From NCBI GenBank assembly GCA_045539925.1, contig JAZQGH010000121.1, positions 11,105 to 75,104 of the forward strand: a DNA stretch of 64,000 nt, written 5' to 3'. The DNA is from SFWF01 sp045539925 (GTDB taxonomy: Bacteria > Bacillota > Clostridia > Oscillospirales > Acutalibacteraceae). Positions 1-7,838 of this stretch are shown here, piece after piece (the first letter of the stretch is position 1; each line of letters begins with the position of its first letter). Both the position numbers and the translations under genes were made by a program. Under the pieces are notes generated by a model. It had not been told where the DNA came from. It ran no database searches and was given only the letters and a program-made list of their open reading frames with translations.

Positions 1-141
1 TATAACCGAAACCCATCCCGTTGAGTTGATGCCGCATGAATTGGCTATTTCTCTATATGTGGGCGAACGTCTCTCTTTAAAATGACAATCGCAGATAAAA
101 TTATATACGTCATTCAATTTTGATTCGTCAATCGTTCTCAT
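1..141 (-). CDS. LexA-like repressor, N-terminal fragment cut by window edge
   Basis: Translating the minus strand from the ATG at 139-141 gives 47 open residues to the window edge. They contain ESKLNDVYNFI, then RSPTYREIANSCGINSTG, which is the winged-helix DNA-binding pattern of LexA (helix 1 followed by a recognition helix after PTxREIA). A purine-rich ribosome site (AAGGCGAGG) precedes the ATG. The C-terminal protease domain, if present, lies outside the window, so full LexA and a short LexA-like element regulator cannot be separated. A CGAAC/GTTCG palindrome sits just upstream, as expected for self-repression. Family-level call is good; role in the mobile element is inferred. Confidence 0.75.
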   Translation of the reverse strand, partial: MRTIDESKLNDVYNFICDCHFKERRSPTYREIANSCGINSTGWVSVI

Positions 142-163
142 TTGGATACCTCGCCTTCTTAAG

Positions 164-178
164 CGAACATCTTGTTCG
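164..178. promoter_or_regulatory. SOS-box-like palindrome
   Basis: CGAAC-ATCTT-GTTCG lies 23 bases upstream of the LexA-like start codon. Firmicute LexA boxes are CGAAC-N4-GTTCG; this one has a five-base spacer, one longer than the Bacillus consensus. It may bind the adjacent LexA-like protein rather than the host LexA. Confidence 0.6.
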
Positions 179-255
179 TGATTGAATGATAACATAAAAA
201 TTGAGAGCTGTCAACAGATTTTTTGAAGAATTTTTTTGGAAACTATTAGGTGTTG

Positions 256-453
256 TCAATTGGCATCACCTTTTGCTTTTTTATCAATGTAGGATTTGCG
301 TTTAACGTAATTTTCATATTGTTTGGAAAGAACGCTTTCAAGAATGGTTGCCAAAGCATTTAAATCGCTTTCAGGCAATAAGCTTATATCTAGTTCTCCA
401 TCAATAAACACTCTTAATCCCGTATCATTTCCTTTTACGCTGATTTCCTGCAA
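256..453 (-). CDS. small hypothetical protein of the recombinase cassette (TTG start)
   Basis: This encodes a 65-residue soluble acidic protein beginning MQEISVKGNDTGLRVFIDGE. An upstream in-frame ATG exists at 469-471, but a perfect AGGAGG lies inside that extension, seven bases before the TTG at 451-453. TTG is therefore the supported start. Residues 12-40 include LRVFIDGELDISLLPESDLN, followed by a helical segment and a lysine-rich tail. I do not recognise the family. It sits between the LexA-like gene and the three recombinases, so it most likely belongs to the same mobile element. No function is assigned. Confidence 0.6.
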   Translation of the reverse strand: MQEISVKGNDTGLRVFIDGELDISLLPESDLNALATILESVLSKQYENYVKRKSYIDKKAKGDAN

Positions 454-967
454 GTTATTACCTCCTCTCATGTTTGGTATCTACACTATACACCATTTGA
501 AGAGAAATGAAAACTGATATTACTATACAAATTGAGTAATTTACTCCCCTGTTTTTCGTTTAGTCATTACTTTAATATTTCATTGTAATTTCATTTTGGA
601 ATCAACTATCACAAAGCTTTACATACTTACCTTTCGGTTATTTGTGGTATCAGAAAAGGTTTTGGCTGTCAAGTGTGAAAAAGCTTCGCTGAAAAATACA
701 AGATTAACTAAACTGCAACCCAAACCTTTTTCATATACTAAAAGGAAGAAAACACTCCACTTGACCGCCCTTACCTTTCCTGATAGTTTTGGGTTGCCGA
801 AAGGTAGATTAATCCAAGCATATAAGAGTAAGTATCAAACGTATAAAAGTTTGGTAATTGTAGGACTTATTTGAGTATAGCAAATACTCAAAATTGGGTA
901 AAGAAATAAGTTCACTTTTAGAAAACAATCTTGTATGCTATAAATATCATCAAGAAAGGAGAATAAA
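454..967. other. intergenic leader before recombinase cassette
   Basis: No convincing gene is visible in this AT-rich stretch. A plus-strand frame starting at TTG 596 is open for 92 codons but has no ribosome site and no family resemblance. The last 60 bases contain AT-rich promoter-like sequence (TATGCTATAAA near 933-943) and the AGAAAGGAG ribosome site of the first recombinase. An attachment or regulatory site could lie here, but none can be proven. Confidence 0.4.
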
Positions 968-2500
968 ATGAAAACAGCTGTAATTTATGCTCGTTATTCC
1001 AGCTATGGACAAACCGAGCAGTCCATTGAAGGACAAATTCGTGAGTGTACTGAATACGCTCGTAAAAACGATATATTGATTCTTGACTCGTACATTGACA
1101 GAGCTATGACCGGTACAAATGATAACCGTACAGACTTTCAGCGTATGATTAAGGATTCAACAAAAAAAGCCTGGGATATGGTTCTTGTCTATAAACTTGA
1201 CCGTTTCTCACGTAACAAATACGAGATGGCTATACATCGAAAAACATTAAGAGATAATGGCATAAGACTCGTATCCGTTAAAGAAAACATTCCTGATACA
1301 CCCGAAGGAATTATTCTTGAATCTTTACTTGAAGGAATGGCTGAGTACTACTCGGTTGAACTTGCCCAAAAAGTAATGAGAGGTCAGAGAGAAACACGTA
1401 TTAAAGGAAATTACTGCGGAGGCGGTATTCCTTACGGCTATAAAGTTGAAAAAATCGACGGTAGCAAAAAATACGTAATCCGCGAAGAAGAAGCTGCTGT
1501 GGTTCGTCGTATATTTGAGGAATATGCGGACGGCAAGATTTGTAGAGATATAATTGATGGATTAACCGCAGACGGAATATTTGCACGTGACGGAAAACCC
1601 TTTGGCAGATGTGCTATATATGGTATTCTTCAAAACGAAAGATACACTGGTGTTTATAGGCACAAAATCGATGGAGCCTTCTACAAAACCTTCCCTCGTA
1701 TATTACCTCAATCACTGTTTGATGCGGTGCGTTTGATCTGCGAAAGTAACAAACTTGGCAAACATTCCACTGAAAGCCCTTACCTGCTTAGAGGCAAAAT
1801 CAAGTGTGGATATTGTGGTGCTAACGTGCGAGGTGATGCAGGAACTTCTAAATCTGGTGAAGTTATCCGCTACTATGCTTGTGCCGGAAAGAAAAAGATT
1901 AGCCACAAATGCAAAAAACGATCCTTGCGAAAGGACGATTTGGAAAAGCTAGTAATAGACGTTACGTCCAGGGCTTTAAAAAATGCTTCCAACTTGGAAA
2001 TCCTAATTGACCGAATTTTAGAGTTAAACGATAATCGCTCTAAAACCAATGACACACTAGCTGCGCTCTACAAAGAACAGTTAGACGTTCAAACAGCTAT
2101 TGAAAATCTGATGATGGCTATGGAACAAGGTATAATAACCAATACCACGAAACTTAGATTGCACGAGTTGGAAACACGCTTTGAAGAATTAAAGGCACAG
2201 ATTAAACTTGAAGATTCCAAAGCCAGAATTAAACTCACAAAGCCTGAAATCATTAGATTCATCAACAAGGCAATTCACAAAGAACCTTCACAAATGATCA
2301 GATCTCTCGTCAAAAAGATAATCATTTTTGATGACAAGATTGAAATCTATTATAACATATCCGAAGGATCAAAACCTGATGAGGAAACTCATCAGGCTTT
2401 TTCTTTTTATACAGAGGAATATACCTATAATAATCATGCGTGGTGGTATACGGCAAATGGTGGTGAATCAACAAAAATAGAAGTTGTTTTATTTATTTAA
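968..2500 (+). CDS. large serine recombinase 1
   Basis: A 510-residue site-specific DNA recombinase. The N-terminal resolvase domain (about 1-150) has YARYSS with the likely catalytic Ser11 and the conserved arginines in YKLDRFSRN. The Recombinase domain (about 160-260) contains RRIFEEYADGK and LQNERYTGVYRHK. A zinc beta-ribbon follows (CGYCG at about 280, then paired cysteines), and then a coiled coil. Large serine recombinases excise and integrate elements through attP/attB crossovers. It is first of three paralogues, with the second starting 20 bases downstream, so they are probably cotranscribed. Its last 40 residues are encoded beyond a perfect terminator-like hairpin. All three paralogues end in a similar hydrophobic-Phe-Ile tail. 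Confidence 0.95.
   Translation: MKTAVIYARYSSYGQTEQSIEGQIRECTEYARKNDILILDSYIDRAMTGTNDNRTDFQRMIKDSTKKAWDMVLVYKLDRFSRNKYEMAIHRKTLRDNGIRLVSVKENIPDTPEGIILESLLEGMAEYYSVELAQKVMRGQRETRIKGNYCGGGIPYGYKVEKIDGSKKYVIREEEAAVVRRIFEEYADGKICRDIIDGLTADGIFARDGKPFGRCAIYGILQNERYTGVYRHKIDGAFYKTFPRILPQSLFDAVRLICESNKLGKHSTESPYLLRGKIKCGYCGANVRGDAGTSKSGEVIRYYACAGKKKISHKCKKRSLRKDDLEKLVIDVTSRALKNASNLEILIDRILELNDNRSKTNDTLAALYKEQLDVQTAIENLMMAMEQGIITNTTKLRLHELETRFEELKAQIKLEDSKARIKLTKPEIIRFINKAIHKEPSQMIRSLVKKIIIFDDKIEIYYNISEGSKPDEETHQAFSFYTEEYTYNNHAWWYTANGGESTKIEVVLFI
2375..2409 (+). terminator. terminator-like hairpin inside recombinase 1 gene
   Basis: A perfect nine-base stem CCTGATGAG / CTCATCAGG with a GAAA tetraloop is followed by CTTTTTCTTTTT. 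It lies about 90 bases before the stop codon and encodes the peptide PDEETHQAFSF. A sister hairpin occupies the same place in recombinase 3. Confidence 0.65.
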
Positions 2501-2520
2501 AAAACAGAAAGGAGAAGAAA

Positions 2521-4038
2521 ATGAAAACAGGTGTTATTTATGCCCGTTATTCAAGCAATGTACAAACCGAGCAGTCCATTGAAGGACAAGTTCGTGCAAT
2601 CAAAGAATATGCTAAGGAAAACAATATACAAATTGTTGGATCGTATATTGACAGGGCCACAACCGGCACCAACGACAATCGAGTTAATTTTCAAAAAATG
2701 CTAAAAAAGGCTTCCCAAAAAGCTTGGGATTACGTACTAGTATATAAGCTAGACCGTTTCTCACGTAACAAGTACGAAATGGCGATTCATAAAAAAACGC
2801 TAAGAAATAATGGAATTCAATTAATATCAGTTACAGAAAATATCCCCGATACACCAGAAGGAATAATTCTTGAGTCCATTCTTGAGGGCATGGCAGAATA
2901 CTATTCACTTGATATTTCTCAGAAAACCAAGCGAGGCAAACGTGAGAGTCGCCTCAAAGGAAATTATGACGGCGGGGCTATTGCCTACGGGTACAAGATC
3001 GTAAAGATTGACGGAGAATACAAAGCAGCGATTTGCGAAGAAAATGCCGCAGTGGTGAGACGTATATTCAAGGAATACTTGTCGGGGAAGGTTGTCCAAA
3101 AGATCGTTGATGGTCTGAATGCAGACAGAATACGTAATCAAAGAGGCAATCCGTTCTCTATATGTACCGTCACCGGTATTCTGCACAATGAAAGGTACAT
3201 CGGTAGATGTAAGTACAGAGATGATAAAGTCTACACAAACATCTTTCCGCGACTAATTCCTGATGAATGGTTTGAACTGGCACAAAGGTTCTTGAAAGAA
3301 AATTACCGAGGAGGCAATTCCACCAAAAATCCGTTTATTCTTAAAGGCAAGCTCGTGTGCGGATGTTGCGGGGGCAAAATGCGTAGCAATAGTGCAACAA
3401 CTCCTGCTGGTAAGACTTTCCGCTATTATTCCTGCGTAAACAAGCTCAAAAGTAAAGAATTATGTACAAAAACAAGTATTCATCAAAAAGAATTAGAGGA
3501 GATAGTTGTAAGCACCGTAAAAGAAACGTTTTCTTCTCCACACCATATTGACACTATTGTAGAAATAATTTACAAGATAAATGAAGATCAGATAAAAGAC
3601 AACATTGAACTCGCAAAGCTTATTACAGAAAAAGAGGAATGCCAAGGTGCTATAGATAATCTTATGACAGCATACGAAGCAGGAATTATAACCAACTTAA
3701 TAAACGAACGTTTATCGGTTCTTCAAAATCAATTAGCCGACATCAACAAAAAAATAGAAAAACGTGATTTGGTTATGACGTCAACAATATCAAAAGAGGA
3801 AATAAGAAAACATCTTCAAGATATCCTTTCATTAGATCCTTTACTGATTATCAAGCTTTTGGTAAAAGAGATTCTTTTATTTGAAGATAGGATTGAGATA
3901 TACCTTAACTACACAAAAACGACTGAACAATATATTGGACTTCATTCTCCCATACGGATATTCTCTAAAAAATACTCATTTATAAATTGCCAAAACAACA
4001 CAAAACATTTAGAAACAGAAGCGTCTATATTCATATAA
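2521..4038 (+). CDS. large serine recombinase 2
   Basis: A 505-residue paralogue of the preceding recombinase with the same order: resolvase domain with YARYSS (Ser11), YKLDRFSRNKYEMA, Recombinase domain (RRIFKEYLSGK, LHNERYIGRCKY), zinc ribbon (CGCCG, then YYSC and a further cysteine) and a coiled-coil region. The ribosome site AGAAAGGAG lies upstream in a 20-base gap after recombinase 1. Unlike copies 1 and 3, it lacks the PDE-HQ-F-F peptide and its hairpin near the C-terminus. It keeps the terminal Ile-Phe-Ile. Divergence between copies suggests distinct DNA specificities or a multi-subunit integrase, as with staphylococcal CcrA/CcrB; that is inference. Confidence 0.95.
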   Translation: MKTGVIYARYSSNVQTEQSIEGQVRAIKEYAKENNIQIVGSYIDRATTGTNDNRVNFQKMLKKASQKAWDYVLVYKLDRFSRNKYEMAIHKKTLRNNGIQLISVTENIPDTPEGIILESILEGMAEYYSLDISQKTKRGKRESRLKGNYDGGAIAYGYKIVKIDGEYKAAICEENAAVVRRIFKEYLSGKVVQKIVDGLNADRIRNQRGNPFSICTVTGILHNERYIGRCKYRDDKVYTNIFPRLIPDEWFELAQRFLKENYRGGNSTKNPFILKGKLVCGCCGGKMRSNSATTPAGKTFRYYSCVNKLKSKELCTKTSIHQKELEEIVVSTVKETFSSPHHIDTIVEIIYKINEDQIKDNIELAKLITEKEECQGAIDNLMTAYEAGIITNLINERLSVLQNQLADINKKIEKRDLVMTSTISKEEIRKHLQDILSLDPLLIIKLLVKEILLFEDRIEIYLNYTKTTEQYIGLHSPIRIFSKKYSFINCQNNTKHLETEASIFI

Positions 4039-4177
4039 CATCTATATCAGTTTATAGAAATATGTCTTATGATGAATCATATGAAAGCTACAAATAATCA
4101 AAATTGGATAGTAAAATCAGTTTAAATTAGGCAAAAAAACATTTATACTAAATTCACTACATTGAAAGGAGCAAAAT

Positions 4178-5713
4178 ATGAAAAAAAGAAAACGACAAAA
4201 GAAATCTGCACCCCCGGCAAAGAAAATTGAACCAGCAATCAATAAAGCTGTCATATATGCCCGCTATTCGAGTGAGCATCAGAACGAGCAGTCAATCGAG
4301 GGTCAGATACGAGTATGCACCGATTATGCCGAGCGTAATGGTATTGTCATTGTTGATACGTATATCGACAGAGCCACAACAGGAAGAAACGACAACCGTT
4401 CAAGCTTTCAGCGAATGATAAAGAACTCGGCAAAAGGTGAATGGAGTATCGTTCTTGTGTACAAGTTAGACAGATTTTCACGTAATAAGTACGATATGGC
4501 TACAAACCGAAAAGAATTACGTAACAACGGTGTTAAACTCATTTCTGCCTCAGAGAATATTCCAGACACGCCAGAAGGAATATTACTTGAATCACTGCTT
4601 GAGGGTATGGCAGAATACTACTCCGCTGAGCTATCTCAAAAGACACTTCGCGGTCAACGTGAATCACGGTTAAAAGGTAATTATCCAAACGGTGTTCCTA
4701 TTGGATATAAGCTTGTTAATGCAAAGGTAGAAGTTGACGAACAATCTGCCCAAATAGTGAAAACTATGTTCCAAGAATGTGCAAACGGTAAGACAACAGC
4801 TGAGATTCTCAACGTGATTAATTGCATGGGATATCGAACTAAAAAAGGAACCCCCTTTACCCATAAAGGTTTGGAGGCAATTTTACATAACGAAAGATAC
4901 ATAGGGATTTACAGACATCACACCGAAGGCGAGTACACTAATATTTTTCCACCCATTATTTCAAAAGAGCTCTTTGAGGAAGCACGACTTGCACGTGCTA
5001 ATAACAAAAGCCGCGGACGACCTCAATTAACCGACTATTTCCTTTCCAAAAAATTAACGTGTGGGCTTTGCGGTGAACCTTTTGTGGTCTTGAATACTAC
5101 AAGTGAAACCGGTAAAACTAATTACTACTATCGGTGCAAAGGACGGCGTGAACGCACCTGTACTCTCAAATTTATACGAAAAGAATTCCTCGAAGGAGTC
5201 GTTGTTGATGCCGTCATTCAAGCATTAAATACTCCAGACAACATAGAAGCTTTAGCAAGTAAAATAGAAGAGGTAAATAAACAAAAAACAACGGACAATC
5301 CGATTATCGCAAAACTGATATCCGAGCAAAAGGCTACCGAAGAAGCTATAAACAACCTTTTAAAAGCAATTACAATGGGCATCACTTCTGACACAACGAA
5401 ACAAAGGCTTGTTGAACTTGAGAAAAAACTTGAGACAATATCTAACGACCTTGAGTTTGAACAAACGAGGGAAATGATAAGCATCTCAAAGGAAGAGATT
5501 AAAAAACACATACTCGATGCTCTCAATGAAAATCCTTCCGTTATGATCAATACTCTTGTAGAAAAGATAGTGCTCTTCCCCGATAAGGTTGAAATCTTCT
5601 TTAAGCTTACGAACAAGAAAAGGCCTGATGAGTCATATCATCAGGTCTTTGCTTTTTTCACTAAGGACTTCGAAACAAAGGAGGGCATATTAAGAGTACA
5701 GATTTTCATATAA
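4178..5713 (+). CDS. large serine recombinase 3
   Basis: A 511-residue large serine recombinase with a lysine-rich N-terminal extension of about 20 residues before the resolvase core. The catalytic serine is about residue 31 in YARYSSEHQ. YKLDRFSRNKYDMA, the Recombinase domain (MFQECANGKTTAEIL, LHNERYIGIYRHH), a zinc ribbon (CGLCG, YRC, TCTLK) and the coiled coil follow. It lies 139 bases after recombinase 2, behind its own GAAAGGAG site. The C-terminal tail contains RPDESYHQVFAFFTK, matching recombinase 1, and is encoded by a terminator-like hairpin. It is the last gene of the element side. The attachment site may lie in the gap downstream. Confidence 0.95.
   Translation: MKKRKRQKKSAPPAKKIEPAINKAVIYARYSSEHQNEQSIEGQIRVCTDYAERNGIVIVDTYIDRATTGRNDNRSSFQRMIKNSAKGEWSIVLVYKLDRFSRNKYDMATNRKELRNNGVKLISASENIPDTPEGILLESLLEGMAEYYSAELSQKTLRGQRESRLKGNYPNGVPIGYKLVNAKVEVDEQSAQIVKTMFQECANGKTTAEILNVINCMGYRTKKGTPFTHKGLEAILHNERYIGIYRHHTEGEYTNIFPPIISKELFEEARLARANNKSRGRPQLTDYFLSKKLTCGLCGEPFVVLNTTSETGKTNYYYRCKGRRERTCTLKFIRKEFLEGVVVDAVIQALNTPDNIEALASKIEEVNKQKTTDNPIIAKLISEQKATEEAINNLLKAITMGITSDTTKQRLVELEKKLETISNDLEFEQTREMISISKEEIKKHILDALNENPSVMINTLVEKIVLFPDKVEIFFKLTNKKRPDESYHQVFAFFTKDFETKEGILRVQIFI
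5624..5657 (+). terminator. terminator-like hairpin inside recombinase 3 gene
   Basis: Stem CCTGATGA / TCATCAGG with a six-base loop is followed by TCTTTGCTTTTTT. It lies about 60 bases before the stop codon and encodes the conserved PDE..HQ.F.F peptide also found in recombinase 1. Confidence 0.6.
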
Positions 5714-6056
5714 AAGCCAATAATAGCGTTTTCATTTTTACCACAAAATACACACATTTAAACATCGTTTTTACATTTTTCATCTAACGTGTAACAACAC
5801 GTTATTAATACATATTACGTAGTAATATGAAGCTCCAAAAAAGCGCAAGTTTATTGTGATACTACCCCGTGAGACTAAATAAGACCAATCCGAACGCGGA
5901 TTGGTCTTATTTTTTGCCTAAAAAGGGTGTTTTTGCACTATTTTTAGCATTTTTTCACTATTTTACACATAATTTTATAGTTTTTCGTAATTGGAAAATC
6001 AGATGCAGCAAAGCATTTAACTCTCCATTTTTCTTTTTTACAAAAAATGCACCATT
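5714..6056 (+). other. intergenic gap with strong terminator; possible element end
   Basis: There is no gene here. At 5881-5916 a 12-base perfect stem (AAGACCAATCCG / CGGATTGGTCTT, loop AACG) followed by ATTTTTT is a plus-strand intrinsic terminator that would end the recombinase transcript. The rest is AT-rich. Cassettes of this kind usually sit at one end of their element, so the element/chromosome junction may be here, but no repeat marks it within the window. Confidence 0.6.
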
Positions 6057-7049
6057 TTATTCTGCAAGGATATCATCGATTTCTGCGAGCTCCGCGGCGG
6101 TAAGCGGCGTGCCTTCAAGGGCACGAACGTTTTCCTCAATCTGCTCGGGCTTGCTCGCACCGATGAGTGCACTTGTCACAATCGGATTTCGTAGTGTCCA
6201 AAGAAGTGCAAGCTGTGCCATGGTCTGACCGCGACGCGACGCGATTTCATTAAGCCTGCGGACGACGGCGAGCTTGTCCTCGGTTACGTCATTTACACAC
6301 AGGAATCTTGGATCATTTATTGCACGGGAATCACGTGGTATGCCATTCAGATAGCGATTTGTCAAAATGCCACCTCTAAGCGGTGCAAATGCAACGCATC
6401 CAACACCTTCTTTTGCCAACAAATCCGTAAGTCCTCGCTCAATAGAGCGATTCAGCATAGAATAATTCGGCTGATGGACCAGCATGGGCGTTCCCATTTT
6501 TCGCAAAGTTTCAATAGCAACCTTGCTTTGCTCTGCATCATAATTGGAGATGCCAACGTAAAGAGCCTTTCCGCTTCGAACGATCTGATCCAAGGCTCCC
6601 ATGGTTTCCTCGATTGGTGTGCTTGGATCAGGACAGTGGTGATAGAAAATATCAACGTAATCGAGATGCATCCTCTTTAACGACTGATCAAGACTTGAGA
6701 TGAGATATTTGCGGCTTCCGCCACTTCCGTATGGACCCTGCCACATATCAAAGCCCGCTTTGGTAGAGATCACAAGCTCGTCACGGTGGGTATGAAAATC
6801 CCGATCCATGTGAATACCGAAGCTGCGTTCCGCTTCTCCATACGGAGGACCGTAATTGTTGGCAAGATCAAAGTGGGTAATGCCAAGGTCGAACGCCCTG
6901 CGAAGCATGCTTTGCTGCTGTTCAAATGAAGTAATAGCCCCAAAGTTATGCCACAATCCGAGAGAAATCGCAGGGAGAAGCAAGCCGCTTTTTCCCACGC
7001 GACGATACGACATCCTTTGATAACGGTCAGATGCAGGTTGATAATTCAT
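6057..7049 (-). CDS. aldo/keto reductase, YghZ/Gpr type
   Basis: A 330-residue NADPH-dependent aldo/keto reductase. The opening (YQPASDRYQRMSYRRVGKSGLLLPAISLGLW) and FDLANNYGPPYGEAERSFG are typical of the YghZ/L-glyceraldehyde-3-phosphate reductase branch. The catalytic set is visible: Asp and Tyr in FDLANNYG, Lys in ISTKAGF and His in FYHHCPD. A ten-codon upstream extension is in frame, but the AGAAAGGA ribosome site lies inside it and selects the ATG at 7047-7049. It follows pgmB in the same direction after a 153-base gap. It could act as a detoxifying or sugar-aldehyde reductase for the carbohydrate locus, or be an independent gene. Confidence 0.9.
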   Translation of the reverse strand: MNYQPASDRYQRMSYRRVGKSGLLLPAISLGLWHNFGAITSFEQQQSMLRRAFDLGITHFDLANNYGPPYGEAERSFGIHMDRDFHTHRDELVISTKAGFDMWQGPYGSGGSRKYLISSLDQSLKRMHLDYVDIFYHHCPDPSTPIEETMGALDQIVRSGKALYVGISNYDAEQSKVAIETLRKMGTPMLVHQPNYSMLNRSIERGLTDLLAKEGVGCVAFAPLRGGILTNRYLNGIPRDSRAINDPRFLCVNDVTEDKLAVVRRLNEIASRRGQTMAQLALLWTLRNPIVTSALIGASKPEQIEENVRALEGTPLTAAELAEIDDILAE

Positions 7050-7202
7050 AAAGAATATCCTTTCTAAATATAAATACACTTAGTCTATGCCGAAACTCTT
7101 TAACAGAAGAAGCAATATATCCGTGAAACGATCCGTAATCGGCTGAATAGTCCTAAACACGTGACATTCCTTCCGAATCATTTTCCGGACACACCTAATT
7201 AA

Positions 7203-7838
7203 TTATTTAAGATGCTCCAGAATATCGCTAAGGAACGTAAGGTTGTAGTCCGCGGCTTTGTTTTGAGAAGCGTCTCCAACAGCGAAGGTGAGCATATTCG
7301 CAGCCTTACCCGCTTGCACACCTGCTATGGCATCCTCGACAACGACCGCCTCATCACTTGCCAATGATAGCTTCCTTGCGGCAACAAGAAACACGTCTGG
7401 GTCCGGCTTTGATTTATTAATATCGCTGCCATCTGCAATTGCATCAAACATATTTAAAAGTCCAACGTGCTCAAGTATCCTTTTAGCATTTCTGCTTGAT
7501 GAGCCGATGGCAATTTTATATCCTCTTTTCTTCAAGGTCAGAAGAGTATTCATAACGTCTTCAGAAACGTCCTTTTCGCTCATATTTGACAAAAGCTCAA
7601 CGTAGAGGTTGTTTTTCTTCTCAGCAAGTGCCTTTTTCTCCTCGTCGGAATAGGCCACGCTCGATCTTTCAAGCACGATATCAAGGCTGTCCATTCGAGA
7701 AACGCCGCGAAGTCTGTTGTTGATCACCTCATCAAAGTAAATACCAAGCTCGTCTGCAAGCGTTTTCCAAGCTAAGTAATGATATTTATCGGTGTGAACT
7801 ATCACGCCGTCCAAATCAAAAATTACACCTTTAATCAT
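7203..7838 (-). CDS. pgmB: beta-phosphoglucomutase
   Basis: A 211-residue HAD-superfamily enzyme converting beta-glucose 1-phosphate to glucose 6-phosphate. MIKGVIFDLDGVIVHTD carries the nucleophile Asp8 and acid/base Asp10. The cap region includes LRGVSRMDSLDIVLE, a beta-PGM signature, and later motifs IGSSSRNAK and KPDPDVFLVAA complete the HAD core. The start chosen makes an ATGATTAA overlap with the stop of the upstream GH65 gene and has GGGAG eight bases ahead; another ATG four codons earlier is possible. GH65 inverting phosphorylases release beta-glucose 1-phosphate, so its place at the end of the GH65 operon fits its role exactly. Confidence 0.93.
   Translation of the reverse strand: MIKGVIFDLDGVIVHTDKYHYLAWKTLADELGIYFDEVINNRLRGVSRMDSLDIVLERSSVAYSDEEKKALAEKKNNLYVELLSNMSEKDVSEDVMNTLLTLKKRGYKIAIGSSSRNAKRILEHVGLLNMFDAIADGSDINKSKPDPDVFLVAARKLSLASDEAVVVEDAIAGVQAGKAANMLTFAVGDASQNKAADYNLTFLSDILEHLK

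Noticed and set aside
596..874. 92-codon plus-strand frame before the recombinases
   Set aside because: It begins with TTG, has no ribosome site and resembles no family. It lies in AT-rich intergenic DNA.
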